Source: an uncultured bacterium (GTDB lineage: Bacteria > Bacillota_I > Bacilli_A > RFN20 > CAG-826). Taken from it: DNA of 64,000 nucleotides. Below, one piece after another: positions 47,718 to 55,420 of this stretch. How positions within the stretch are numbered: position 1 is the stretch's first letter; the number at the start of each line of letters is the position of its first letter. The stretch spans positions 1 to 64,000 of the forward strand of contig CASFTG010000001.1 of assembly GCA_949297805.1 (NCBI GenBank), in the 5' to 3' direction. A program made the position numbers and the translations under genes. The notes below the pieces were generated by a model, which worked only from the letters and a program-made list of their open reading frames with translations, was not told the origin of the DNA and made no database searches.

Positions 47718-49067
47718 ATGAAATTCCAATAATCTGAAACTGTAGAACTTAAAAGAACATTAACGAAAGACTTTGCAAAAGAAGTCGTTGCTTTCCTTAA
47801 TACTAGAAATGGGATTATTTATATTGGTGTTGATGACAATGGTGATGTTTTAGGTGTTTCCAACATCGATAAAACGATGAGAGAAATAAGAGACATCATT
47901 CGTGATCAGATTCTTCCACCTACCGAAGGATTATGTGAAATAGGTTCATTACTTGAAGAAGATAAAATAATCATCATGGTTAAAGTGACTAAAGGGACTA
48001 AACTTTATTACATTAAAAAAGAAGGAAGAAGTGCGACTGGATGTTTCTATCGTGATGGGACTTCTTCAACACCTATGAGCGAAGAAGAGATTGATAGAAG
48101 ATTTATCGCTTCTTTAAATTATAAGCGCACCTTATTAAGTGAAATACCTATTAATAGAACCGATTTAAAATTTGAAACATTAAGGGACAAACTTCGTTCG
48201 AATGATGTTCATATTAACAATGATACTTTCCTTAATAATTTTAATCTTGTAACACACGAAGGAAAGTTTAATTTATTGGCAGATTTATTATCAGACGAAA
48301 ATAGAATATCTATAGCGGTTTGTGTTTTCAAAGGCAAAGACAAGACCGAATATTTAATGCGCAATGAATATGGTAATAAGTCGCTTATTCAAGCATACAA
48401 GGATGCGATAAATTACTGTGAGGCAATTAATCCCACTTATGTTGATGTAAGTAGTAGGCCTCGCAAAGAAAAAAGAATGTTTGATAATAAAGCATTTGAG
48501 GAGGCTTGGATTAACGCGTGTGTTCACAACTTATGGGATACACATATTTCGCCACAAATCTATATTTTTGAAGATAGGATGGAAATCGAATCGCAAGGCG
48601 GACTTCCTTATGGACTTACTGAAGAAGAATTTTTAGCAGGCATTTCTAAACCTGTTAATCCTGATCTAATGGACATATTCAAATCATGTCGCATTGTTGA
48701 ACGTTCTGGGCATGGCGTTCCAGAGGTGGTGAATGTTTATGGCAAGAGCGCTTATAAATTTTCTGCCAATACAATTACTGTAACGATTCCGTTTGATAAG
48801 AAAGGTTTCGATCAAAATGGCAAGATAAATGGCAAGATAAATGGCAAGATAAATTATGATGACTTATCAACCGTCGAAATCTCTGTCTTGAATGCTCTTA
48901 TGGAAAACAATCGACTTACTATACCTCTAATTAGCACACAAACAGGATTATCGCAAAGAAGCATTTCAAGAGCTTTAGATTTGCTCAGAAATAAAGGAAT
49001 AATTAAACGTATAGGTCCGAGGAAGACTGGCCACTGGGAAATAGTAGAAAAGGATAAAGAGGATTAG
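47718..49067 (+). pseudogene. AlbA_2-domain transcriptional regulator (COG2865), nonsense at codon 5
   Basis: ATG 47718 begins MKFQ and is followed by TAA (47730-47732), after which the frame runs in phase to 49067: SETVELKRTLTKDFAKEVV, FLNTRNGIIYIGVDDNGDV (Schlafen AlbA_2 core), an ATPase-like middle, a HATPase-type C-terminal part (GGLPYGLTEEEFLAG, RSGHGVPEVV) and a winged helix (LISTQTGLSQRSISRALDLL). Family members have Glu where the TAA stands (GAA to TAA is one change). Initiation at ATG 47877 would lose the AlbA_2 core. A 12-nt unit AATGGCAAGATA is repeated three times at 48816-48851 (NGKI tail). Clearly more AT-rich than flanking genes, so laterally acquired. Confidence 0.72.
48816..48851 (+). 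repeat. three tandem 12-bp repeats
   Basis: AATGGCAAGATA x3, encoding NGKI repeats in the linker of the regulator. Copy number is likely to vary. Confidence 0.85.
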
Positions 49068-49162
49068 AATCATCCTGTGTTGAAAAATCTTTGATGTTTC
49101 AAATAGTTTTATGTTCGTCGTTTTGCCATATCATCCCGATGTAATTTCTAAGCTTAATAAAA

Positions 49163-49540
49163 ATGAGCACCCAGATGGGCACCCAAATGAGCACCCAAAG
49201 TAATGTGTTTGATAGGAGAAATCATGAGAATTTTCTGCCAATTGGCAATATAAAAACGTAATTAACTGAAAATTTTTTGAAATTTTAATTATTAGCTAGT
49301 TTTTTAGAGGGACATTGTCCCTCAAAATGTCCCTCAAACCGATGTCGGAGAAGGTTCCCTTGAAGAAAAGCTAATTTTTAATAAGAGACAACCCACATAT
49401 ATTCGAAAGGGGATGGCGGCTCTAATAAGCAAGGCGTTATGGATTTTCGAAAGGACAATAAAATCGTCTAAGAGAATAAAAGCTCTGGTACTGAGAGGGG
49501 AGCTCATTAGGAAATAGTCGACAAAAGGAAGATTCAGTAG
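49163..49540 (+). pseudogene. relic of a second COG2865-like C-terminus
   Basis: The 5' part has a degenerate linker repeat: MSTQMGTQMSTQ from 49163, like the repeat tails of this family, and GTCCCTCAAA copies near 49317-49337. The 3' part, read in one frame, gives RKDNKIV, stop, ENKSSGTERGAH, TAG, EIVDKRKIQ and TAG at 49538-49540. This mirrors the C-terminus of the adjacent gene (IGPRKTGHWEIVEKDKED), with the Trp codon replaced by TAG. No continuous frame remains. Confidence 0.5.
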
Positions 49541-49549
49541 GTTTTCCTA

Positions 49550-49596
49550 GGCATTAAAGGCGTTCGCTTTCTAATTTCGATGGCATTTAAGGCGTT
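49550..49596 (+). repeat. near-identical 15-bp direct repeats
   Basis: GGCATTAAAGGCGTT (49550-49564) and GGCATTTAAGGCGTT (49582-49596), 32 bp apart, just inside the right boundary of the island. Confidence 0.6.
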
Positions 49597-49620
49597 TTCC
49601 AATCACATTTCCGACTCAGG

Positions 49621-49650
49621 CCTATAATGTAAAAGCATTATAGGTTTTTT
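49621..49650 (+). repeat. right copy of the duplicated tRNA-Arg terminator
   Basis: CCTATAATG-TAAAAG-CATTATAGG and six T, matching 46998-47028 except in the loop. With the left copy it brackets the AT-rich island and may mark the insertion boundary. Confidence 0.75.
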
Positions 49651-49948
49651 AATATGTCTTGTCGGTTCAAGCTAGCTATGTTCTTTCGTGTCGTGTCTCT
49701 TTAGGGGCAATAATCAAATCAGTTCAGAATCTCCCCCATACTTTAAATATCTCGCTGATTTTATACGAAAATGATGGAGATTTTGGGAAGTATCCAAAAT
49801 GTTGTGTTTCTCGCCTATTGAGAACGTCTGATAGGCTAGCGGCCGTACATGCCTCCCGGACTAAAGGTAAGCTGAATGGGATATAACTTGGCCTCATAGT
49901 GTTTAAAAAAGGCGCAAAAGCCGCGACTTTGATTTGAAATCGATTCGT
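49651..49948. other. intergenic stretch, nothing convincing
   Basis: Open frames in this stretch show no family pattern. A T run on the minus strand near 49905-49912 behind the PII-like gene may help termination. Confidence 0.4.
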
Positions 49949-50281
49949 TTATAGCGATCCTTCAACCGAAGCGACGGGAAGGATGAACATCCCACCTTTG
50001 ATGGATTTGAAGTGATTGGTCGCTTCCCGGATTGTGTTTTTCAGCTGTTCGACTTTGTCATCGTCGATGACGACGAAGAGGGTGAGGTTGCCGCTCGGGA
50101 GGTCATCGACCAAAGCCCCTAAGGAGATGGCTCCGGAATAATCGTCGTCGAATTTGGGGAGGACGTGATGAAGTCCGCTGGTGGGGATAACGGTCCCGTT
50201 ATAGCCTTCTTGGGACAGCTTCCGAAGCAGGTCTTCGGTGGCGGGCACATGGTCAAGAATCGCGAAGAGCAAGGTTTTCAT
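49949..50281 (-). CDS. PII-like signalling protein
   Basis: A 110-residue protein with the alternating strand/helix layout of PII-fold proteins: LLFAILDHVPATEDLLRKL, a glycine-containing loop, LTLFVVIDDDKVEQLKNTI and the ending GGMFILPV, which resembles the end of DarA/PstA-type c-di-AMP-binding PII-like proteins. The ligand is not known and the assignment is by pattern only. ATG 50281 has AAAGGAGG. On the minus strand TTTACC, 16 nt, TATATT is a fair promoter. Divergent from ppiB. Confidence 0.55.
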   Translation of the reverse strand: MKTLLFAILDHVPATEDLLRKLSQEGYNGTVIPTSGLHHVLPKFDDDYSGAISLGALVDDLPSGNLTLFVVIDDDKVEQLKNTIREATNHFKSIKGGMFILPVASVEGSL

Positions 50282-50300
50282 ATACGGCCTCCTTTTGGCT

Positions 50301-50341
50301 AGGGTAATATATCATACGTGGCCCCGAGGTAAAGCGGGGAA
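50301..50341. promoter_or_regulatory. divergent promoter region of PII-like gene and ppiB
   Basis: Contains TATATT (minus) for the PII-like gene and TATCAT at 50310-50315 (plus) for ppiB. A CCCCG/CGGGG stem (about 50322-50339) lies in the ppiB leader. Confidence 0.4.
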
Positions 50342-50360
50342 AAGAAAGGTATCCGATATT

Positions 50361-50864
50361 ATGGTCATCATTCACGTTAAGGATTATGGGGATTTGAAAC
50401 TGAGCCTTGATTGGGAGGCGGCCCCCAATACCTGCGCCAATTTCGTCTTCCTCGCGCGGCAAGGGCTTTATCAGGGAACCGTGTTCCACCGGATCATCAA
50501 GAACTTCATGATCCAAGGCGGGGCGTTGGAATTCGTCGGAAAGAAGCTCAATTACTCCATCAAAGGCGAATTCAAAGCCAATGGGGTCGATAATCCATTA
50601 AAGCACGAACGGGGCGTCATCTCGATGGCCCGGACTTCTGATCCGGATTCGGCGACCACCCAATTCTTCATTGTCCATAAGACCTCATCACATCTCGATG
50701 GGCAATATGCGGCCTTCGGGAAGTTAGTCGAAGGGTTTGACGTTTTGGATAAGCTGGCCAATCTTCCGACCAATGCCTACGACATGCCGCATCCGCTGCC
50801 GATGATCGAAAGCGTCACCATCATCGATGAGCCGGAGAAGGAAGTCGAGACGCTCTCAGCCTAA
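50361..50864 (+). CDS. ppiB: peptidyl-prolyl cis-trans isomerase (cyclophilin)
   Basis: A 167-residue cytoplasmic cyclophilin. Family features: FVFLARQGLYQGTVFHRIIKNFMIQGG in pieces (FHRIIKNFMIQGG), SMARTSDPDSATTQFFI and LDGQYAAFGKLVEGFDVL. Start ATG 50361 is chosen since family members begin with a short strand (IIHVKDYGDLKLSL). AAAGG lies 11 nt upstream, so initiation looks weak. It converges with the LysR gene and overlaps it by 9 nt. Confidence 0.93.
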   Translation: MVIIHVKDYGDLKLSLDWEAAPNTCANFVFLARQGLYQGTVFHRIIKNFMIQGGALEFVGKKLNYSIKGEFKANGVDNPLKHERGVISMARTSDPDSATTQFFIVHKTSSHLDGQYAAFGKLVEGFDVLDKLANLPTNAYDMPHPLPMIESVTIIDEPEKEVETLSA

Positions 50865-51728
50865 AGTCCTGACGATATCCAAATAAGCCTTAGCCGCTTG
50901 GCTGAGGCTTTTTTCGTCCCGATAGACCAAATCCAACCGGTTCTCCGTTAAGGGATATAAAGGAGTAAAGGCCAGTTCATCATCGGGTTTGACGATTCCT
51001 TCAAGCCCGATGGCGATGCCAAGCCCCTCTTTGACCAATAAGGTGGCGTTATATAAGAGGTTATATTTGGCCACGATTTTCAATCCGGCTAACTTACCCC
51101 CGAAGAAGGCATAGATCGGATTGCCTTTATTTAATGATTGAAGGGAAGTTATCAATGGCCGGGATTTTAGTTGCTCGGCCGTAACGTATTCGGCTTTGGC
51201 TAAAGGGTCTTCACGTTTGACTAAGACGCCCCAGCGATCATGCAAAGGCAAATGGAGGAAGCCATAATGCTGGAAGTCGTCCCGATCTAAGACCACCCCG
51301 CAATCTAACAATCCTTTATCAAGTTTATCGAGGACATAGGACGAATCTCCAGAATGGAGGGAGAAAGTAACGTGGGGGTGTTTTTCTTTAAGGATCCGGG
51401 CGGCTTCAGCCAAAGTCTTAATTGAGGCCGATTCGCCACCGCCAATGGTGATTTCTCCTTCGATTTCTCCTTCTCGGCTTAGCAATTCCTTTTCGGTCTT
51501 GGCTTCGAGCTCCAATAGCTCGGAGGCCCTTAAGGCCAAGATCTTGCCTTTCTCGGTCAATTCGATGTTTCGAGATCCGCGGACGAATAATTGGCAGCCC
51601 AATTCACCTTCAAGGTTTTGCATTTGCTTGGATAAGCTCGGCTGGGTGATATAAAGCCGTTCGGCGGCTTTGGTGATGCTTTTCTCCTCGCAGATCATGA
51701 GGAAATAACGGAGTTGCCTTAGTTCCAT
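50856..51728 (-). CDS. LysR-family transcriptional regulator
   Basis: A 290-residue LysR regulator. N-terminal winged helix MELRQLRYFLMICEEKSITKA with the recognition region LYITQPSLSKQMQNLE, then a periplasmic-binding-protein-like effector domain (VTFSLHSGDSSYVLDKL). Its start has no Shine-Dalgarno; TAAACT ends 6 nt before the ATG on the minus strand, with TTGCCA 16 nt further up. It is divergent from an acetyltransferase/flavodoxin pair, which it probably controls through the palindrome at 51742-51758. Confidence 0.93.
   Translation of the reverse strand: MELRQLRYFLMICEEKSITKAAERLYITQPSLSKQMQNLEGELGCQLFVRGSRNIELTEKGKILALRASELLELEAKTEKELLSREGEIEGEITIGGGESASIKTLAEAARILKEKHPHVTFSLHSGDSSYVLDKLDKGLLDCGVVLDRDDFQHYGFLHLPLHDRWGVLVKREDPLAKAEYVTAEQLKSRPLITSLQSLNKGNPIYAFFGGKLAGLKIVAKYNLLYNATLLVKEGLGIAIGLEGIVKPDDELAFTPLYPLTENRLDLVYRDEKSLSQAAKAYLDIVRTLG
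50886..50914 (+). terminator. ppiB terminator inside the LysR gene
   Basis: Ten-bp stem AGCCTTAGCC/GGCTGAGGCT, loop GCTT, T run. It lies within the 3' coding part of the convergent regulator. Confidence 0.88.
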
Positions 51729-51734
51729 AGCCTC

Positions 51735-51740
51735 AGTTTA
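51735..51740 (-). promoter_or_regulatory. -10 box, leaderless LysR promoter
   Basis: TAAACT on the minus strand, 6 nt from ATG 51728, with TTGCCA 16 nt upstream. Confidence 0.5.
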
Positions 51741-51741
51741 A

Positions 51742-51758
51742 CATAGTTCTAATCTATG
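51742..51758. promoter_or_regulatory. LysR-type operator palindrome
   Basis: CATAG-TTCTAAT-CTATG, with a further CTATG at 51764-51768. The ATAG-N7-CTAT core is a T-N11-A-type LysR box in the divergent region. Confidence 0.6.
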
Positions 51759-51780
51759 GCAATCTATGTTTTATGCGTAT

Positions 51781-51808
51781 TTGAAATAGTCTGGCCATCT
51801 TAGACAAT
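51781..51808 (+). promoter_or_regulatory. leaderless promoter of the acetyltransferase
   Basis: TTGAAA (51781-51786), 16 bp, GACAAT (51803-51808), 8 nt before ATG 51817. Confidence 0.55.
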
Positions 51809-51816
51809 ATGGGCGT

Positions 51817-52386
51817 ATGGATCTTCGGCAATTTAACGACTATCTCCAAACCTACGAGGGTTACATTGATTTTTCCGGCGAAGTCCGAGATTTCATGCAC
51901 GCGATGGTGGCCGAGGCCCAACGGATTACCTCGGAAATCAATTCTTCTTATCACTCGATGGAGGAGCTTCGAGAGTTAATTAGTCAATTGGTTGGATATA
52001 CTCTTGATTCTGGGTTCCGGTTGTTTCCGCCGATCTATTCCGATTTTGGGAAGAACATCCGCTTCGGGAATAATGTTTTCATCAATTCTGGTTGCTGTTT
52101 CCAAGACCAAGGCGGCATCGAGATCGGAGATGGTTGCTTGATTGGTCATCAGGTGGTGTTTGCCACCTTAAACCACGACCTCGATCCCTTAAAGCGGGGT
52201 AATAACATCGCCAGGCCCATAAAGTTAGGGAAGAACGTTTGGGTTGGGGCCCATGCGACGATCTTGCCGGGAGTGACGATTGGCGATGGAGCCGTCATCG
52301 CCGCTGGGGCGCTGGTTAATAAGGATGTACCTCCTTTGGCGGTGGTCGGTGGCGTCCCAGCGAAGATACTAAAAACTATTTATTAG
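51817..52386 (+). CDS. hexapeptide-repeat sugar O-acetyltransferase
   Basis: A 189-residue left-handed beta-helix acetyltransferase of the maltose/galactoside type. Helical N-terminus, then hexapeptide repeats (IRFGNNVFINSGCCF, IEIGDGCLIGHQVVF, IKLGKNVWVGAHATILPGVTIGDGAVIAAGALVNKDVP in parts) and the catalytic His in TLNHDLDP. It acetylates a sugar or related acceptor with acetyl-CoA. Likely leaderless. Its stop overlaps the AGGAGG of the flavodoxin gene, so the pair is an operon under the LysR regulator. Confidence 0.9.
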   Translation: MDLRQFNDYLQTYEGYIDFSGEVRDFMHAMVAEAQRITSEINSSYHSMEELRELISQLVGYTLDSGFRLFPPIYSDFGKNIRFGNNVFINSGCCFQDQGGIEIGDGCLIGHQVVFATLNHDLDPLKRGNNIARPIKLGKNVWVGAHATILPGVTIGDGAVIAAGALVNKDVPPLAVVGGVPAKILKTIY

Positions 52387-52398
52387 GAGGATCGAAAA

Positions 52399-53019
52399 AT
52401 GAAGAAAACATTGTTGCTTTGGCCATTATTGGCTTTAACCGCCTGTGGGCCGAGCGAAACCAACTCGAGTTCAGTCAGCCCTAGTCTTACCCCTTCGGCT
52501 TCTGATCCGACCAGCGAGGTCGGAGGCTCGACTGAACATTCCGTCTTAGTCGCTTATTTCTCCGCGACCGGGACTACGGAGAAGATTGCCGGTTATATCC
52601 ATGATGGCATCGAATCGGATTTATTCGAGATTGTTCCAGTTGACCCCTATACCAGCGAGGATCTGGATTACTATTCCGGTGGTCGTTGCGATCAGGAGAA
52701 TGCTGATGATTCGATACGACCGGAAATAGTCGGAGAGATTGAGGGAATGGATAGTTATGACGTCATCTTCCTCGGCTATCCGATTTGGTACGGCAAGGCC
52801 CCGAAGATCATTTGGATTTTCCTTGAATCCTATGACTTTTCCTCAAAGGTCATTATCCCTTTCTGCACCTCCGGCAGCAGCGGTATCTCCGCTTCGGTTT
52901 CCAACATCGAGGCCTTGGTGCCTGACTCAACGATGGTGGAAGAAGGACGGCGTTTCAGTGGCTCAAGCGGGGCCGCGGAAGTCGTTAGTTGGGCCGAGGG
53001 GCAACTTGCTGCAATTTAG
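52399..53019 (+). CDS. flavodoxin-like lipoprotein
   Basis: A 206-residue lipoprotein: MKKTLLLWPLLALTAC with lipobox LTAC|G, a Ser-rich linker, then a flavodoxin domain (VAYFSATGTTEKIAGYI for FMN phosphate binding, FLGYPIWYGKAP, FCTSGSSG). It would be a surface-anchored FMN protein taking part in extracytoplasmic redox chemistry. AGGAGG at 52385-52390. Similar LysR/acetyltransferase/flavodoxin sets occur in gut Firmicutes (from memory). Confidence 0.9.
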   Translation: MKKTLLLWPLLALTACGPSETNSSSVSPSLTPSASDPTSEVGGSTEHSVLVAYFSATGTTEKIAGYIHDGIESDLFEIVPVDPYTSEDLDYYSGGRCDQENADDSIRPEIVGEIEGMDSYDVIFLGYPIWYGKAPKIIWIFLESYDFSSKVIIPFCTSGSSGISASVSNIEALVPDSTMVEEGRRFSGSSGAAEVVSWAEGQLAAI

Positions 53020-53022
53020 CAA

Positions 53023-53051
53023 TTGACTTTGGTTTAGCAGAAGGGTACATT
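53023..53051 (+). promoter_or_regulatory. sigma-A promoter of tRNA-Ala
   Basis: TTGACT (53023-53028), 17 bp, TACATT (53046-53051), just behind the flavodoxin gene. Confidence 0.65.
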
Positions 53052-53055
53052 ATTG

Positions 53056-53078
53056 ACCGCGCTAGAAAAAAGCGCGGT
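53056..53078 (+). other. stem-loop between flavodoxin gene and tRNA-Ala
   Basis: ACCGCGCT/AGCGCGGT with an A-rich loop, no strong T run after it. A weak terminator or part of the tRNA precursor leader. Confidence 0.45.
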
Positions 53079-53086
53079 TATTCCTT

Positions 53087-53162
53087 GGGCCTTTAGCTCA
53101 GCTGGGAGAGCGCCTCCATGGCATGGAGGAGGTCGTGGGTTCGAGCCCCATAAGGTCCACCA
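53087..53162 (+). tRNA. tRNA-Ala (anticodon GGC)
   Basis: Acceptor GGGCCTT/AAGGTCC, D-stem GCTC/GAGC, anticodon stem CCTCC/GGAGG with loop ATGGCAT (GGC), T-arm GTGGG/CCCAT, encoded CCA. Confidence 0.96.
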
Positions 53163-53174
53163 TAAAGTAGAATT

Positions 53175-53197
53175 GCGCCGATAAATCGGCGCTTTTT
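53175..53197 (+). terminator. tRNA-Ala terminator
   Basis: GCGCCGAT-AA-ATCGGCGC and five T. Confidence 0.95.
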
Positions 53198-53375
53198 AGT
53201 ACTTAAGGGGGTTTAATTGAATTGCTCTTTGAACGCGGGTTTAGACCTTTGAATTGATTAACACTAAAGAGAATGTGAGGGCTCTCCTAAACGGTTGCGA
53301 AATTCTATGGGCTTTCCTCGATTGCAGTCTGTCCCAAACCATAACCAAAAAAAGACTGTGGGGACTCTATTTGGC

Positions 53376-53391
53376 TTGTTAAAATAAACAA
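53376..53391. promoter_or_regulatory. inverted repeat upstream of GH31
   Basis: TTGTT-AAAATA-AACAA, 17 bp before ATG 53408, directly before the GAGAGGGAG site. Position fits a repressor site over the promoter. Confidence 0.4.
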
Positions 53392-53407
53392 TATTGAGAG
53401 GGAGTTT

Positions 53408-55366
53408 ATGCTCAGCGTTTATCCAGATTGTTTAGTGTTCAGACAATGCGGCGAAACTATAAAGATTACCGCCGTATCCGATTTCGCGATTCGCGTTCAG
53501 GGCAGTTTTAAAGAAGCGGTGGAAGGGCCGGATTGGTCTTTAAAAGCCAAAGCGTCTAATTGCTCAACTCGTTTCGTTAATATCTATGGATATTTATACG
53601 TCAATGGATTGACGGCGAGAATCAGTCATTATGGGCAACTTTCCTTTTTAAAAGAATCGAAGGTTGTCTTGGAGGAACGCTACCGGGATTTCGGTTACGC
53701 TCAACCTCATAGTCCCGCCTTAAAACGGAAAGCTCGGGAATGGGCTCCTCATCCAAATGGTGGCTATTCTCTTCGTCAATCATTCGAAGGCGATCCCGAT
53801 GAACGGTTTTATGGGATGGGGCAATACCAGATGTCTTACCTTAACTTAGCCGGGTGCCACCTCGAACTGGCCCAAAGGAACTCCCAAGTCAGTATTCCCT
53901 TTTTCCTTTCTTCTAAAGGATATGGCTTGCTTTGGAATAATCCAGCGGTTGGCGAAGCCTATTTCGGGAAGGATGGCGTTGAGCTAAAAGCCCATTCAAC
54001 TCATCATCTAGATTACGTCGTGATTGCTGGTAATTCGCCAAAAGAAATTTTGGAACACTACACTGAATTGGTAGGGCGAGCGCCGGATTTCCCTTCTGAC
54101 TTATTGGACTTATGGCAAAGCAAACTCCGTTATCGGACTCCCGCGGAACTTAACGCGGCTCTCGATGGCTATGGCCAACGCCATCTTCCTTTATCGATGC
54201 TGGTTATCGACTTCTTTCATTGGACAAAACAAGGCGAATGGGAATTTGATCCCAAATACTGGGCAAATATTGGAGAAACGATTGCAAAAGCCCATCAACA
54301 AGGCGTGAATTTGATGGTTTCGATTTGGCCAACAGTTGATAAAAGGTCGAAGTATTACAAGGATTTATTGGATTCCGGTTGTCTTTTGACGCCGATAAAA
54401 GGGACGCAATCCTACGACTATAACGGCGATTGCCTCATAATCGATTTCACTTCCGATTTGGCCAAGGAATTTGTTTTTAATAAAGCCAATAAATCTTATG
54501 GAAGCATTGGCATCGATTACTATTGGCTGGATCAAGCCGAACCGGAATTTACTTCTTACGACTTTGATAATCATATTTATTCCATCGGGCCATCATTAGA
54601 GGTGGCTAATGTCTACCCAGTCCATTATCTTAAGGCCTTCGCAAACCATGCCCCTAAAGGAAAGAAGCTTTGTTTGATCCGTTCGAGTTGGTTTGGTGCG
54701 CAAGAGCAAGGGGCGCTGCTTTGGTCTGGCGATGTGCCGAGCACTTTCGCGTCGCTTAGGGATCAGTTCGCCGCTTCCTTGAATGTGGGGATAGCCGGGC
54801 AAGCCTGGTGGACTTCGGATATCGGTGGTTTCTATGGCGATGTCAATGACAATGTCTTCAAAGAACTATTAGTCCGATGGTTCGAATGGTCGGTGTTCTC
54901 GCCCGTTCTCCGGATGCATGGCAATCGGGCGCCTTACGACAGTCTTCCTTTAGACGATCGAGATGTCGGTGGTGGCTTCGCGCCGACTGGCCGTCCGAAT
55001 GAACTTTGGTCTTTTGGCGATGACGTTTATTCTATACTCAAGGAAAACCTTTCCTTACGTGAGTCTTTGAAACCTTATATCGCCTCTTTGTTTAAACAGG
55101 CGAGTGAATTTGGATACCCATTGATGCGGCCCCTTTTCCTGGAGTTCCCAGAAGATCCGAAAGCCTGGGCTAATGAAGACCAATATATGTTCGGGCCTAA
55201 ATATTTGGTCGCGCCGGTTTTCGATTTTGGCGTTCGGGAACGCAGGGTCTATCTACCCTCAGGCACTTGGAGCAATCTCCATGATGGGAAAACATTCGTT
55301 GGCCCCGTGGAAATTAAGGTTTCTTGTCCTTTGAATCGGATAGGAGTTTTTGAGAAGATCGACTGA
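53408..55366 (+). CDS. glycoside hydrolase family 31 (alpha-glycosidase)
   Basis: A 652-residue GH31 enzyme, retaining alpha-glucosidase/alpha-xylosidase type. N-terminal beta-sandwich (EGDPDERFYGMGQYQ), (beta/alpha)8 barrel with PLSMLVIDFFHW, the nucleophile Asp in YWLDQAEPEF near residue 374, and LLWSGDVPSTFASLRDQF with the acid/base Asp. FSPVLRMHGNRAP is also typical. No signal peptide, so it acts on imported oligosaccharides. ATG 53408 has GAGAGGGAG. The substrate cannot be fixed. No transporter is adjacent. Confidence 0.92.
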   Translation: MLSVYPDCLVFRQCGETIKITAVSDFAIRVQGSFKEAVEGPDWSLKAKASNCSTRFVNIYGYLYVNGLTARISHYGQLSFLKESKVVLEERYRDFGYAQPHSPALKRKAREWAPHPNGGYSLRQSFEGDPDERFYGMGQYQMSYLNLAGCHLELAQRNSQVSIPFFLSSKGYGLLWNNPAVGEAYFGKDGVELKAHSTHHLDYVVIAGNSPKEILEHYTELVGRAPDFPSDLLDLWQSKLRYRTPAELNAALDGYGQRHLPLSMLVIDFFHWTKQGEWEFDPKYWANIGETIAKAHQQGVNLMVSIWPTVDKRSKYYKDLLDSGCLLTPIKGTQSYDYNGDCLIIDFTSDLAKEFVFNKANKSYGSIGIDYYWLDQAEPEFTSYDFDNHIYSIGPSLEVANVYPVHYLKAFANHAPKGKKLCLIRSSWFGAQEQGALLWSGDVPSTFASLRDQFAASLNVGIAGQAWWTSDIGGFYGDVNDNVFKELLVRWFEWSVFSPVLRMHGNRAPYDSLPLDDRDVGGGFAPTGRPNELWSFGDDVYSILKENLSLRESLKPYIASLFKQASEFGYPLMRPLFLEFPEDPKAWANEDQYMFGPKYLVAPVFDFGVRERRVYLPSGTWSNLHDGKTFVGPVEIKVSCPLNRIGVFEKID

Positions 55367-55393
55367 TTTTACTTGGCGTTTTTCTATTCCTTG

Positions 55394-55399
55394 TATAAT
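55394..55399 (+). promoter_or_regulatory. -10 box of lipoprotein gene
   Basis: TATAAT, 21 nt before ATG 55421; the leader keeps a GGAGG site. TTGGCG 15 bp upstream is a weak -35. Confidence 0.5.
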
Positions 55400-55420
55400 T
55401 AGGGTGCCTGGAGGCAAAAA

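Noticed and set aside
47000..49650. Intact mobile element
   Set aside because: The recombinase is truncated and the only other gene has a stop at codon 5, so it is a remnant, not a functional element.
49659..49886. 75-codon open frame behind the island
   Set aside because: No start signal, no family pattern and no composition like a gene.
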